The notes under the pieces: generated by a model
What the model saw: the letters and a program-made list of their open reading frames with translations, nothing else
Told to the model about the DNA's origin: nothing
Database searches by the model: none
Part shown: piece by piece, positions 41,644 through 54,187 of the stretch
How positions within the stretch are numbered: the first letter of the stretch is position 1
How the letters are laid out: each line of letters begins with the position of its first letter
Program-made: the position numbers and the translations under genes
From: Vibrio sp. CB1-14
GTDB taxonomy: Bacteria > Pseudomonadota > Gammaproteobacteria > Enterobacterales > Vibrionaceae
Direction: 5' to 3'
Length of the DNA stretch: 64,000 nucleotides
Assembly: GCF_040412085.2 (NCBI RefSeq)
Contig: NZ_CP115921.1
Coordinates: 868,001 to 932,000, forward strand

Positions 41644-42873
41644 ATGAAAATTGTGAAACACCTCGCTGCTACCGCCATACTTGGCGCGTCCCTCTCAACA
41701 ACCGCTTGGGCGGGCGAGTTAGTGATTAACTCGGATCAAGCAGACCCTGCACCAAAAGAAGCGTGGGCTGAAATCGTGAAACGATTTGAAGCTGAAAACC
41801 CAGACATTACGGTGAAGTACAACTTGTATGATAAAGAAGCGTACAAGACGACGATTCGTAACTGGCTGGTCACCTCTCCGCCGGATGTTGTGTTCTGGTA
41901 TGCGGGTAACCGAATGAAAACATTCGTTGATCGTGGACTATTGGAAGATGTAAGTGACATTTGGGCTGACAACAACATGGCTCAAGACTTTAAATCGGCA
42001 GCGCCAGCAATGACGGTGAATGGTAAGCAATACGGTGTGCCTTACACTTACTATCAATGGGGTGTGTACTACCGTAAAGACATCTTTGAGAAGTATGGTA
42101 TCGCTGAACCAAAAACGTGGGATGAGCTAAAAGCGGCCGCTGCGACACTGAAGAAGAATGAAGTGGCGCCTTTTGCTATCGGTACCAAATACCTATGGAC
42201 TGCAGCAGGCTGGTTCGACTACATCAACCTACGTACTAACGGCCTTGATTTCCACATCGACCTGATGGACGGCAAAGTGCCTTATACCGACGATCGAGTG
42301 AAGAAGACCTTTGCAAACTGGGCTGAGCTAGTGGAACCAGGCTACTACCTAGACAACCACGCGTCATACTCTTGGCAGGAAGCGCAGCCGTTCTTGTACA
42401 ACGGTGAAGCGGCTATGTACCTGATTGGTAACTTTATTGCGCCTAACTTCCCAGCTGAACTTGATGGCAAGATGGGCTTCTTCCAATTCCCAGTCATCGA
42501 CCCTGCTGTGCCTATCGCAGAAGATGCACCAATGGATACCATTCATATCCCAACCAAAGCGAAGAACAAAGAAGATGCACGTAAGTTCCTAGCGTTTGTT
42601 GCCAAACCAGAGATCCAGCAACTGGTAAATGATGTCCTACTGCAAATCCCAACCAACAGCAAAGCCAAACCTGCGGATGATGAGTTCCTAAACATCGGTG
42701 TGGAAATGTTGGCAGAGGCGAGTGGTACGGCGCAGTTCTATGACCGCGATACTGATCCTGCGATGGCGAAAGAAGGCATGAAAGGGTTCCAAGAGTTCAT
42801 GGTGAAACCTGAGCGTGTGGATCAAATCCTAAAACGTCTTGAAAAAGTACGTCAACGCACGTTTAAGAACTAA
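41644..42873 (+). CDS. Periplasmic sugar-binding protein of ABC transporter
   Basis: A 409-residue CUT1 binding protein (SBP family 1) with a signal peptide ending A-W-A (about residue 23). Family features include V-K-R-F-E-A-E-N-P-D-I-T-V, S-P-P-D-V-V-F-W-Y and G-V-P-Y-T-Y-Y-Q-W. It captures the sugar and delivers it to the two permeases encoded upstream. The ATG at 41644 follows AAGGA at seven bases; the open frame from 41566 has no site. A hairpin with a T-run follows, so it may be made in excess over the genes beyond. Confidence 0.9.
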   Translation: MKIVKHLAATAILGASLSTTAWAGELVINSDQADPAPKEAWAEIVKRFEAENPDITVKYNLYDKEAYKTTIRNWLVTSPPDVVFWYAGNRMKTFVDRGLLEDVSDIWADNNMAQDFKSAAPAMTVNGKQYGVPYTYYQWGVYYRKDIFEKYGIAEPKTWDELKAAAATLKKNEVAPFAIGTKYLWTAAGWFDYINLRTNGLDFHIDLMDGKVPYTDDRVKKTFANWAELVEPGYYLDNHASYSWQEAQPFLYNGEAAMYLIGNFIAPNFPAELDGKMGFFQFPVIDPAVPIAEDAPMDTIHIPTKAKNKEDARKFLAFVAKPEIQQLVNDVLLQIPTNSKAKPADDEFLNIGVEMLAEASGTAQFYDRDTDPAMAKEGMKGFQEFMVKPERVDQILKRLEKVRQRTFKN

Positions 42874-42903
42874 TCTGTAAAGCGTTTAAATAACGATACC
42901 AAT

Positions 42904-42935
42904 GAGCGTTTCCAAACCATTGGAGCGCTCTTTTT
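42904..42935 (+). terminator. Terminator-like hairpin between binding protein gene and lacZ
   Basis: GAGCG...TTCCAA and TTGGAGCGCTC pair around ACCA with one wobble pair and one bulge, followed by five T. It lies between genes of one likely operon, so it may be a partial terminator that lowers lacZ expression, or lacZ may have its own promoter in the 39 bases left. Confidence 0.7.
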
Positions 42936-42965
42936 GTTTCAAAGAAGTTGTTAATGGAACCATAG

Positions 42966-46076
<3,111 letters not shown>

Positions 46077-46184
46077 CTTGATGGTTTGTAACCGTTATCA
46101 ATAATATCACGGTAATCACTATTAATATCAAGGCTGCAAGGCCTTAATGCACTGTATTTTAGGACTTACTTTGATGAAAACTTT

Positions 46185-46200
46185 GTGTAAACGTTTTCAT
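46185..46200. promoter_or_regulatory. GalR-type operator upstream of galT
   Basis: GTGTAAACGTTTTCAT fits GTGKAANCGNTTNCAC except at the last base and shares the AAACGTTT core with the site at 39603. It lies 84 bp before the galT start, which points to a separate regulated promoter for galT-galK-galM. Confidence 0.7.
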
Positions 46201-46283
46201 AGTCGCGAATTGGATCACGGATCGAGCGAGACAAGGCTTGATAAGATGTTCAGCGGCGGGCAATTAACCTATTGAGAGAAGCT

Positions 46284-47336
46284 ATGACCGACATTCAGTT
46301 TGACCCAGTGGATCATCCACATCGTCGTTACAACCCATTGACCGGGCAGTGGATCTTAGTCTCGCCACATCGCGCTAAGCGTCCTTGGAGTGGTCAGGAT
46401 GAAAAGCCTGCTACGCAAGCGCTGCCGAGCTTTGATGAAAACTGCTTCTTGTGTCCAGCTAACGCTCGCATTTCAGGAGATGTGAACCCGGATTACCAAG
46501 GCACTTATGTGTTCAGCAATGACTTCGCGGCACTAATGCCGGATTCACCCGATGCGCCGCAATCCGACAACCCCTTATTCAGAACTCAAGGGGTACGCGG
46601 TTTAAGCCGAGTGATTTGCTTCTCTCCTGATCACAGTAAAACCTTGCCCGAGCTCAGCGTCAGTAAAATCAGAGGCGTTATCGATACCTGGAATGAGCAA
46701 ATTGAAGAGCTCGGCAAAGAATACATTTGGGTGCAAGCGTTTGAGAATAAAGGTGAAACTATGGGCTGCTCACAGCCGCATCCTCATGGCCAGATTTGGG
46801 CGAACAGCTTTTTGCCAAACGAAATCGAGCGCAAAGATAAGCACTTACGAGAGTATTTTGAGCAGTATGGCTCAAATCTGTTGGTCGATTACGTGAAGGC
46901 CGAGCGACAAGACGGTTCAAGAACTGTAGTTGAAACGGAGCATTGGCTTGCCGTTGTGCCTTACTGGGCAGCGTGGCCGTTTGAAACCATGTTGCTACCA
47001 AAAACGCATGTTCGCCGCATGAGCGAACTCAGCGACGAGCAGCGAGATGATTTGGCTGTTGCCATGAAAAAACTGACCAGCCGCTATGACAACTTATTCC
47101 AGTGTTCTTTCCCATATTCCATGGGTTGGCACTTCGCACCGTTCTTTGAAGCTAGTGAGGATATTGAGCATTGGCAGTTGCATGCCTTGTTTTATCCTCC
47201 ACTGCTGCGTAGCGCAACAGTGAGAAAGTTTATGGTGGGTTATGAAATGCTCGCCGAATCGCAGCGTGATTTAACGGCAGAGCAAGCGGCTGAGCGACTA
47301 AGAGCGTTGAGTGATGTGCATTACAAAGAGCAGTAA
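46284..47336 (+). CDS. galT: Galactose-1-phosphate uridylyltransferase
   Basis: A 350-residue HIT-superfamily enzyme. The active-site sequence [12 protein letters not shown] gives nucleophile His168, equal to His166 in E. coli. Zinc-site cysteines appear in F-L-C-P-A-N near residue 50. It swaps UMP between UDP-glucose and galactose-1-P in the Leloir pathway. The ATG at 46284 follows GAGAG; a TTG at 46272 is unlikely. It is the first gene of galT-galK-galM. Confidence 0.95.
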   Translation: MTDIQFDPVDHPHRRYNPLTGQWILVSPHRAKRPWSGQDEKPATQALPSFDENCFLCPANARISGDVNPDYQGTYVFSNDFAALMPDSPDAPQSDNPLFRTQGVRGLSRVICFSPDHSKTLPELSVSKIRGVIDTWNEQIEELGKEYIWVQAFENKGETMGCSQPHPHGQIWANSFLPNEIERKDKHLREYFEQYGSNLLVDYVKAERQDGSRTVVETEHWLAVVPYWAAWPFETMLLPKTHVRRMSELSDEQRDDLAVAMKKLTSRYDNLFQCSFPYSMGWHFAPFFEASEDIEHWQLHALFYPPLLRSATVRKFMVGYEMLAESQRDLTAEQAAERLRALSDVHYKEQ

Positions 47337-47350
47337 CCACCCTATTTTAA

Positions 47351-47369
47351 ACGGCGGCGACGCCGCCGT
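47351..47369 (+). other. GC-rich intercistronic palindrome between galT and galK
   Basis: ACGGCGGCG and CGCCGCCGT surround a single A, a perfect 9-bp inverted repeat 14 bases after galT. No T-run follows. It is likely an mRNA-stabilising hairpin or partial attenuator rather than a full terminator. Confidence 0.6.
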
Positions 47370-47395
47370 GATTAGCCAAGGATTGAGGGCGTATT

Positions 47396-48562
47396 ATGTC
47401 TGAATTAATAACTAACGTGAAAAGCGTGTTTAAACAGGTATTGGACTATCAACCGACCCATATTATTCAAGCGCCAGGTCGAGTGAACCTAATTGGCGAA
47501 CATACTGATTATAACGATGGCTTTGTGTTGCCCTGTGCCATTAACTACCAAACGGTCGTCGCTGCTGCAAAGCGCGAAGACAGCTTCATTCGTTTGGTGT
47601 CGGTCGATTATGGCAATGATACCGATGAATTTGACCTATCTAAACCAATAGAGTTTTTGCCCGGGAAAATGTGGGCAAATTACATTCGCGGCGTGGTGAA
47701 ATTCTTGCTAGCCCGAGGCTATACGTTTAAAGGTGCGGATATTTGTGTCACAGGCAATGTCCCTCAAGGTGCGGGGCTGAGCTCTTCTGCAGCGTTGGAA
47801 GTGGTGATTGGGCAGACCTTTAAAACGCTTTACGATCTCGATATCAGCCAAGCGGAAATCGCGCTCAATGGCCAGCAAGCTGAAAATGAGTTTGTGGGTT
47901 GCAACTGCGGCATTATGGATCAAATGATTTCCGCCAAAGGCGAGCAAAATCATGCCATGTTGCTTGATTGCCGAACTTTAGAGTCGCAAGCGGTATCGAT
48001 GCCTGAAGCAATGGCTGTGGTCATCATTAATTCCAACAAGCAGCGCGGTCTTGTTGACAGCGAGTACAACACACGGCGATTGCAGTGCGAACAAGCCGCT
48101 CAGATTTTTGGCGTCAAAGCGCTGCGTGATGTGAGTATTGAAGAGTTCAATCAAAACCAACAAAACTTAGACGATGTAGTCGCGAAGAGAGCACGCCACG
48201 TTATCACGGAAAATGACCGAACCCTTGAGGCTGCGAAGGCATTGCGAGCTCAAGACATGAAACGATTGGGCGAGCTTATGGCTGAATCACACGCTTCAAT
48301 GCGCGATGATTTTGAGATCACCGTGAGCGAGATAGATTGCTTAGTCGACATTGTCAAAGATGTGATTGGCGACCAAGGCGGCGTGAGAATGACTGGCGGC
48401 GGCTTTGGCGGCTGTATCGTTGCACTGATCCCGCCAAGTCTAACCGATGCCGTTGAGCAAGCTGTGACCGCGAAGTATCAAGCAGCCACTGGATTGCAAG
48501 CATCGATTTATGTGTGCCAAGCAAGTGCAGGTGCAGGTGTTGTTGAAGTACTTGAGCATTGA
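47396..48562 (+). CDS. galK: Galactokinase
   Basis: A 388-residue GHMP kinase that makes galactose-1-phosphate. The galactokinase signature [15 protein letters not shown] lies near residue 25, the ATP loop [13 protein letters not shown] near 122, and the catalytic-base region C-G-I-M-D-Q near 170. The C-terminal G-G-G-F-G-G-C is also typical. It follows galT by 59 bp. Confidence 0.95.
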   Translation: MSELITNVKSVFKQVLDYQPTHIIQAPGRVNLIGEHTDYNDGFVLPCAINYQTVVAAAKREDSFIRLVSVDYGNDTDEFDLSKPIEFLPGKMWANYIRGVVKFLLARGYTFKGADICVTGNVPQGAGLSSSAALEVVIGQTFKTLYDLDISQAEIALNGQQAENEFVGCNCGIMDQMISAKGEQNHAMLLDCRTLESQAVSMPEAMAVVIINSNKQRGLVDSEYNTRRLQCEQAAQIFGVKALRDVSIEEFNQNQQNLDDVVAKRARHVITENDRTLEAAKALRAQDMKRLGELMAESHASMRDDFEITVSEIDCLVDIVKDVIGDQGGVRMTGGGFGGCIVALIPPSLTDAVEQAVTAKYQAATGLQASIYVCQASAGAGVVEVLEH

Positions 48563-48593
48563 GAATGACTGACTTTGAGATAAGAGGATTGCG

Positions 48594-49628
48594 ATGACAG
48601 CCATAATGAATGGACTTGCAGCAGACGGCAAACCGCCTTCACTTTACACCTTGTCGAATGCTTCTGAAATGGAAGTAACGGTGATGGATGTTGGTGCGAC
48701 ATGGCTCAGTTGTAAGCTCCCTATCGACGATGAAAAACGAGAAGTGCTGTTGGGCGTTGAGACGATGGAGGACTTTGCGCGTCAAAAGGTCTTCTTAGGT
48801 GCGACAGTCGGCCGCTTTGCCAATCGAATCGCTGGTGGAAGGTTTAAGATTGATAGCCACGAGTTTCAAGCCGTGACCAACCAATCAGGCAACAGTTTAC
48901 ACGGCGGCTTGGATGGCTTTGATAAGCGCCGTTGGAGTTTGGTTGAGAAGAGTGATAACAGTGTTGAGCTCAGTTTAGTTTCAGCCGATGGTGACCAAGG
49001 GTTTCCCGGCGAGCTAATGGTGAGTGTCCGCTATAGCCTTAGTGAACAAAACCAAGTACTTATTGACTACAGTGCGACAACAACCGCGGCAACGCCGGTT
49101 AACCTAACCAATCACGCTTACTTTAATCTTTTGGGTGCTGAGTCTGAAGAGGATATCTTAGGTCATAGCTTGCAGATTCGTGCTGCGCACTATTTGCCGA
49201 CACAAGCGGATGGTATTCCTTTTACAGAACCAGAGGCTGTGGCGGGGACCAGTTTCGATTTCAATATGACCAAGCCCATTTCGACCCATCTATTGGCCGA
49301 TGAGCAGCAACGACAAGCAAATGGGTATGATCATTGTTACGTTTTAGAGAGCCAAGGTAACGAGCCGGTGGCGCGTCTCGTCTCTCCAGACAGTCGTGTT
49401 GAAATGAGCGTCTTCACGACGAAACCAGGAGTGCAGCTGTATACGGGTAACTGGCTAGCGAATACACCTAATCGTCTAGGCGGACTATACAAAGATTATC
49501 AAGGGGTTGCGCTGGAAACTCAGTTTTATCCAGACTCGCCCAATCGCGGCTGGAAAGAGTCAGATGCGATTCTTCGACCTGGCAATCAGTATAAGCACAG
49601 TACAAGTTATGAGTTTGCCATCAAATAA
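48594..49628 (+). CDS. galM: Aldose 1-epimerase (galactose mutarotase)
   Basis: A 344-residue mutarotase that converts beta-galactose, the product of LacZ, to the alpha form used by GalK. Conserved parts are G-R-F-A-N-R-I-A-G-G, N-S-L-H-G-G, the histidine of N-L-T-N-H-A-Y-F-N, D-H-C-Y, and the catalytic glutamate in V-A-L-E-T-Q-F-Y-P-D. AGAGG lies six bases before the ATG. It is the last gene of the operon; only six bases separate it from the convergent bicupin gene. Confidence 0.94.
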   Translation: MTAIMNGLAADGKPPSLYTLSNASEMEVTVMDVGATWLSCKLPIDDEKREVLLGVETMEDFARQKVFLGATVGRFANRIAGGRFKIDSHEFQAVTNQSGNSLHGGLDGFDKRRWSLVEKSDNSVELSLVSADGDQGFPGELMVSVRYSLSEQNQVLIDYSATTTAATPVNLTNHAYFNLLGAESEEDILGHSLQIRAAHYLPTQADGIPFTEPEAVAGTSFDFNMTKPISTHLLADEQQRQANGYDHCYVLESQGNEPVARLVSPDSRVEMSVFTTKPGVQLYTGNWLANTPNRLGGLYKDYQGVALETQFYPDSPNRGWKESDAILRPGNQYKHSTSYEFAIK

Positions 49629-49634
49629 ACTCGA

Positions 49635-50297
49635 CTATAAATGCCCAGTCTTGACGTAAATAAGCGCGCCATCTCCTTTGGTGAAGGGGGTGTGCTTGCT
49701 AAGGTGAGGACTACGGATCCAAGTGCCTTTAGGGTATTCACCATGCTCGTCATAAAAGGTGCCTTCCAGTACCAATATTTCTTCTCCGCCCCAATGCTGG
49801 TGGGCATTGAACTGGGTATTGGGCGCCCATTTCACTAAGGCAACATGCTCCGCTTCAAATTCATGTAGCGGCATCACAGTAAGCCCATCAACCAATCCCT
49901 GATACCATGACTGCTTTGATGTATTGATGCAAAACTGAGCTTGGTCTTGCTCATGAAACTGGTGCAGTTTGACGAAGATAGTCGCACCGTCAGAGCCAAT
50001 TTTCGGCGTATGTGCGCTGCCAATAGGATTACGGACATAGCTGCCCGCTGGGTAGTCGCCGTGCTCATCGGAAAAGGTGCCTTCCAAAACGTAAAACTCT
50101 TCACCGCCGCTATGGGTATGCGCTGAAAACGCGCTGTTTGGCTCATAGTGTACGATGGACGTCACACGTCCCACTTCATCACCAATGCGGTCTAAACGCA
50201 TGCGACTTACGCCGGGCATAGGAGAGCCGACCCACTGGTAGTCTGTTGGTCGTATCACTACGCGCTGGTCAAAATCGGCGTTGATTAGAGTTTCCAT
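49635..50297 (-). CDS. Two-cupin protein, ChrR-like
   Basis: A 220-residue protein made of two similar cupin domains. The first has A-H-T-H-S-G-G-E-E-F-Y-V-L-E-G-T-F, the second A-H-Q-H-W-G-G-E-E-I-L-V-L-E-G-T-F. Both keep the HxH...E metal ligands and a later histidine in the H-T-P segment. It resembles the cupin part of ChrR anti-sigma factors but lacks an N-terminal zinc-binding anti-sigma domain, and no sigma gene is adjacent. It may be a metal-dependent enzyme or sensor; no substrate can be assigned. Confidence 0.75.
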   Translation of the reverse strand: METLINADFDQRVVIRPTDYQWVGSPMPGVSRMRLDRIGDEVGRVTSIVHYEPNSAFSAHTHSGGEEFYVLEGTFSDEHGDYPAGSYVRNPIGSAHTPKIGSDGATIFVKLHQFHEQDQAQFCINTSKQSWYQGLVDGLTVMPLHEFEAEHVALVKWAPNTQFNAHQHWGGEEILVLEGTFYDEHGEYPKGTWIRSPHLSKHTPFTKGDGALIYVKTGHL

Positions 50298-50394
50298 GTT
50301 CTACTTTGTCCTTAGTAAGTTGCCATGAGTGGTACGGATGTCGCCGTTGGTATCGATCACATTATATTGTCATATCTATCATAGTTTGAAACTG

Positions 50395-50420
50395 AAAAGA
50401 GCACGAATTCGTGCTCTTTT
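50395..50420. terminator. Perfect palindromic terminator after the cupredoxin gene
   Basis: AAAAGAGCACGAA (50395-50407) is followed directly by its reverse complement (to 50420), giving a 26-base perfect palindrome with A- and T-runs at the ends. It lies beyond the stop of the cupredoxin gene and should terminate the copper efflux operon. Confidence 0.88.
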
Positions 50421-50443
50421 GATAATGGGTTGAGTCTGGCTGA

Positions 50444-50980
50444 CTATTTGAGAACGATCGTCTTAGTCATACCATCTTCTGCGTGGCCTGGAATGTTACA
50501 GGCGAATTCAATCTCTTTTTCACCGTGGAAGTGCCAGTTGAGCTTTCCCGCTTTTCCTGGCTTGAGGTACAGGACATTGCCCATGCTGTGATGATCGTGA
50601 TCCTCTGTTGGGTTTTCCATCATTTTACGGTGAGCAATTTGCTCGGATGGTGAGCCGATGACAAACTCATGATCGTCTTTGCCTGTGTTCATTACCACAA
50701 ACTGAACGACATCGTTCGGTTTGATTTCGACATCACGTTTGAATGAGATGGTCATGTCATCTTTTAGAATGACGTGTACCACCTTGTCGGGTTTTGCGCC
50801 TGCAGCAGGCATGCCGACGACTGACATGCCTTCCATGTTCATCATGCCATGATTCATTTTACTATGATCTATCGTGTCATGATTCATAGCTCCGTGATCC
50901 ATTTTTGAATGATCCATGCCATCGGCGAAGCTTTGTGTGGCAATCAATGTCATGGTTAGTGCGATGAGTGTCTTTTTCAT
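50444..50980 (-). CDS. Exported cupredoxin with Met/His-rich N-terminus
   Basis: A 178-residue periplasmic protein: signal peptide ending S-F-A (about residue 19), then a ~30-residue stretch of repeated D-H-S-K-M/N-H-G-M units, then a cupredoxin domain with a type 1 copper site (His of D-D-H-E-F, then C-N-I-P-G-H-A-E-D-G-M with Cys-x4-His-x4-Met). It probably binds or passes copper in the periplasm. It is the last gene of the efflux operon, 84 bp after the RND pump. Similar proteins accompany Cus/Cop systems in vibrios. Confidence 0.85.
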   Translation of the reverse strand: MKKTLIALTMTLIATQSFADGMDHSKMDHGAMNHDTIDHSKMNHGMMNMEGMSVVGMPAAGAKPDKVVHVILKDDMTISFKRDVEIKPNDVVQFVVMNTGKDDHEFVIGSPSEQIAHRKMMENPTEDHDHHSMGNVLYLKPGKAGKLNWHFHGEKEIEFACNIPGHAEDGMTKTIVLK

Positions 50981-51064
50981 TTTGATGTCCTTTTGTGGTT
51001 TGCACCTGCCGTCTCTGTACTTTCAAGGGACTGTACTTTCAAGCGACAAGCAGGTGCGAGCTAG

Positions 51065-54000
51065 TTACTGTTTGATCTCTTTAGATTTCCAAAGTTTGTA
51101 TATGGCAGGCAGTACAAGTAGTGTGAGCAACAGTGCCGAAGCCATACCTCCTATCATTGGTGCTGCGATACGCTGCATCACTTCAGAGCCGGTGCCGGAG
51201 CCATACATAATGGGGATAAGGCCAATGATGACTGTTAACACGGTCATCATGACCGGTCGTACGCGAAGGCCTGCTCCTTCTCGGATTGCCTCAGTCAGCA
51301 TGTCAGCGGTCAGCGGTGTATGGTCTTGCTCTGCCAAGAGCTTTCGTCCATGCCATGCTTGATTGAGGTAGACCAACATGATGACGCCAATCTCAACCGC
51401 GACACCCGCAAGCGCGATGAAGCCGACGCCAACTGCGATTGAGAAGTTGTAGCCAAGATAGTGCATGACCCATAAGCCACCGACCATCGCGAGTGGCAAG
51501 GTGCCCATGATGGCGAGTACCTCACCCACGCGGCGAAAGCTCAAATAGAGCAATAACATGATGATGGCGAGCATAATCGGGATCACGACACCAAGACGTT
51601 GTTTGGCACGCTCCATATATTCGTATTGACCGGACCATGCCAGTGAGTAGCCAGCGGGCAGCACCAGCTTTTCAGCGACCACTTGCTGCGCTTCACTGAC
51701 GTAGGACCCTAAATCGCGCTCGGCAATGTCGACGAGTACCCAGCCGTTCGGGCGTGCATTCTCGGTTTTGATCATCGGAGGGCCATCTTCATAGCGAATA
51801 TCTGCCACATCGGCGAGTGCGATGCGTGCACCTGCTGGGGTGACTAGGGGCAGGTTTTGCAGTTTAACCACTGAGTTACGATAGTCCTGTGGGTAGCGCA
51901 CGTTAATTGGGTAACGTTCGAGCCCTTCGACGGTTTCGCCCACATTCATACCGCCAACGGCCGTAGAGATCACTTGTTGAACGTCACTGACATTCAGCCC
52001 GTAGCGCGCGGCTGCTAGACGTTTAATATCAATGGTTACGTAACGGCCACCTGCCACTCGCTCGGCATAGACCGAAACGGTGCCCGCGATGTCATTGAGA
52101 ATCGGCTCAAGGTTGGCACCAATCTCTTCAATTACACTAAGTTCAGGTCCTGCGATCTTAATCCCAATAGGGGTCTTGATACCGGTTGCGAGCATGTCGA
52201 TTCGGGTTTTGATTGGCATCACCCAAGCGTTCGTTAAACCCGGGAACTGAACCAGATCGTCAAACTCTTTGCGAAGTGACTCGGTCGTCACACCTTCGCG
52301 CCACTCATCTCTCGGCTTAAGCTGAATGGTGGTCTCAATCATAGTGAGAGGCGCAGGATCAGTGGCCGTTTCTGCGCGGCCAATCTTGCCCCACACGGTT
52401 TCAACCTCAGGTACGGTTTTGATGAGCTTATTGGTTTGTTGCAACAGTTCGCGTGCTTTACCAATTGAAATGCCGGGATAGGTGGTCGGCATGTACATCA
52501 AGTCGCCTTCATCAAGCGGTGGAATAAACTCGCTACCCAGTTTAGAAGTCGGGTAGTAAGCAGAACCTAGCAAACCCAAAGCGATGATGATCATGGTTTT
52601 CGGGTAACGAAGGCTCAAGTTAAGCATCGGCCGGTAAAGGCCAATCAGAGCCTTGTTCACTGGGTTTTTGTGCTCTGGGAGTACCTTGCCGCGAATGAAG
52701 TAACCCATGAGTACAGGCACTAAAGTGATCGCTAGACCTGCTGCCGCCGCCATGGCGTAGGTTTTGGTGTAAGCCAGCGGCGAGAACATTTTGCCTTCTT
52801 GACCCTCAAGGGCGAAAACGGGCACGAAGCTGAGTGTAATGATGAGCAGCGAGAAAAATAGCGGCGCGCCAACTTCCTCTGCCGCTTTACTGATCACCTG
52901 CCAGCGGTTTTGGTCGTTGAGCGGCGTTTTCTCTATATGCTTGTGCACATTCTCTATCATCACGATCGCCCCATCGACCATGGCGCCGATAGCGATGGCA
53001 ATACCACCCAGCGACATGATGTTGGCGTTGATGCCTTGCCAATGCATGACGATGAATGCGCAAAGAATCCCCACCGGCAAGCTAATGGCAATGACAATTG
53101 AGGAGCGGATGTGAAACAAAAATAGTGCACACACAATCGCGACCACAATGAATTCTTCGGCGAGTTTATTCCAAAGGTTGTCTACCGCGGCATTGATAAG
53201 CGTTGAACGATCGTAGGTAGCGACAATTTCGACGCCTTCCGGCAAGCTACGCTGTAAGTCATCAAGCTTGGCTTTGACGTTGTCGATAACTTCACTGGCG
53301 TTTTCACCAAAGCGCATCACAATCACGCCGCCTACCGCTTCACCTTCACCATTAAACTCAGAGATCCCACGACGCATTTGTGGGCCAAGGTTAATGTCGG
53401 CAATGTCGCCAAGGAGCAAAGGTGTGCCCTTACTTGTGACTTTAAGTGGTAGGGCTTGAATGTCTTCTATGCTGGTCAAATAGCCCGTAGTACGAACCAT
53501 GTGCTCTGCTTCTGCCACTTCGATCACCGAAGCTCCGCTTTCCTGGTTACCGTTTTTGATCGCTGCATTCACTTGTTGAAGTGTTAAATCGTAGGCGCGC
53601 AGCTTAGCGGGATCGATCTGCACTTGGTATTGCTTCACCATGCCGCCTACGGTGGCTACTTCAGAGACGCCATCGACGGTTTGCAGCTCGTATTTTAAGA
53701 ACCAGTCTTGTAAGCTTCGCAGCTCCGCAAGGTCGTGTTGTCCTGTGGTATCTTGCAGTACATAGCTGTATATCCAGCCGACTCCCGTTGCATCGGGGCC
53801 GAGCGTTGGTTTGGCTTGCGAAGGCAGTTTTGGTGCTACTTGGCTGAGATATTCCAGTACCCGTGAACGTGCCCAATACATGTCGGTATCATCATTAAAG
53901 ATGATGTAGACATAGGAGTCACCAAAGAACGAGTAACCGCGCACGGTTTCTGCGCCCGGTACCGCAAGCATGGCAGTGGTGAGTGGGTAAGTCACCTGAT

Positions 54001-54187
54001 CTTCGACAACTTGAGGAGCCTGTCCCGGATAGCTGGTTTTAATGATTACCTGCACGTCGGAGAGATCGGGTATGGCGTCCACCGGGGTGTTTTTGACGCT
54101 GTAAAGGCCGGCTAATGTTAAGAAGCAGATCGCCACCAACACCAGAAATCGGTTGTTGATAGACCAGCGGATAATCGCTCCAATCAT
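51065..54187 (-). CDS. cusA: Heavy-metal RND efflux pump, CusA-like
   Basis: A 1,040-residue inner-membrane RND transporter with twelve predicted helices and two large periplasmic loops. The helix 4 sequence A-I-G-A-M-V-D-G-A-I-V-M-I-E-N holds the proton-relay aspartate typical of metal RND pumps, and the N-terminus I-I-R-W-S-I-N-N-R-F is family-like. It exports Cu(I)/Ag(I) across both membranes with the adaptor and outer-membrane factor encoded upstream. Its start overlaps the adaptor gene by four bases (ATGA). Confidence 0.93.
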   Translation of the reverse strand: MIGAIIRWSINNRFLVLVAICFLTLAGLYSVKNTPVDAIPDLSDVQVIIKTSYPGQAPQVVEDQVTYPLTTAMLAVPGAETVRGYSFFGDSYVYIIFNDDTDMYWARSRVLEYLSQVAPKLPSQAKPTLGPDATGVGWIYSYVLQDTTGQHDLAELRSLQDWFLKYELQTVDGVSEVATVGGMVKQYQVQIDPAKLRAYDLTLQQVNAAIKNGNQESGASVIEVAEAEHMVRTTGYLTSIEDIQALPLKVTSKGTPLLLGDIADINLGPQMRRGISEFNGEGEAVGGVIVMRFGENASEVIDNVKAKLDDLQRSLPEGVEIVATYDRSTLINAAVDNLWNKLAEEFIVVAIVCALFLFHIRSSIVIAISLPVGILCAFIVMHWQGINANIMSLGGIAIAIGAMVDGAIVMIENVHKHIEKTPLNDQNRWQVISKAAEEVGAPLFFSLLIITLSFVPVFALEGQEGKMFSPLAYTKTYAMAAAAGLAITLVPVLMGYFIRGKVLPEHKNPVNKALIGLYRPMLNLSLRYPKTMIIIALGLLGSAYYPTSKLGSEFIPPLDEGDLMYMPTTYPGISIGKARELLQQTNKLIKTVPEVETVWGKIGRAETATDPAPLTMIETTIQLKPRDEWREGVTTESLRKEFDDLVQFPGLTNAWVMPIKTRIDMLATGIKTPIGIKIAGPELSVIEEIGANLEPILNDIAGTVSVYAERVAGGRYVTIDIKRLAAARYGLNVSDVQQVISTAVGGMNVGETVEGLERYPINVRYPQDYRNSVVKLQNLPLVTPAGARIALADVADIRYEDGPPMIKTENARPNGWVLVDIAERDLGSYVSEAQQVVAEKLVLPAGYSLAWSGQYEYMERAKQRLGVVIPIMLAIIMLLLYLSFRRVGEVLAIMGTLPLAMVGGLWVMHYLGYNFSIAVGVGFIALAGVAVEIGVIMLVYLNQAWHGRKLLAEQDHTPLTADMLTEAIREGAGLRVRPVMMTVLTVIIGLIPIMYGSGTGSEVMQRIAAPMIGGMASALLLTLLVLPAIYKLWKSKEIKQ

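Noticed and set aside
49635-50297. Bicupin protein as a galactose-operon enzyme
   Set aside because: It is convergent with galM and not co-transcribed; the motif pattern is ChrR-like with no sugar-isomerase signature.
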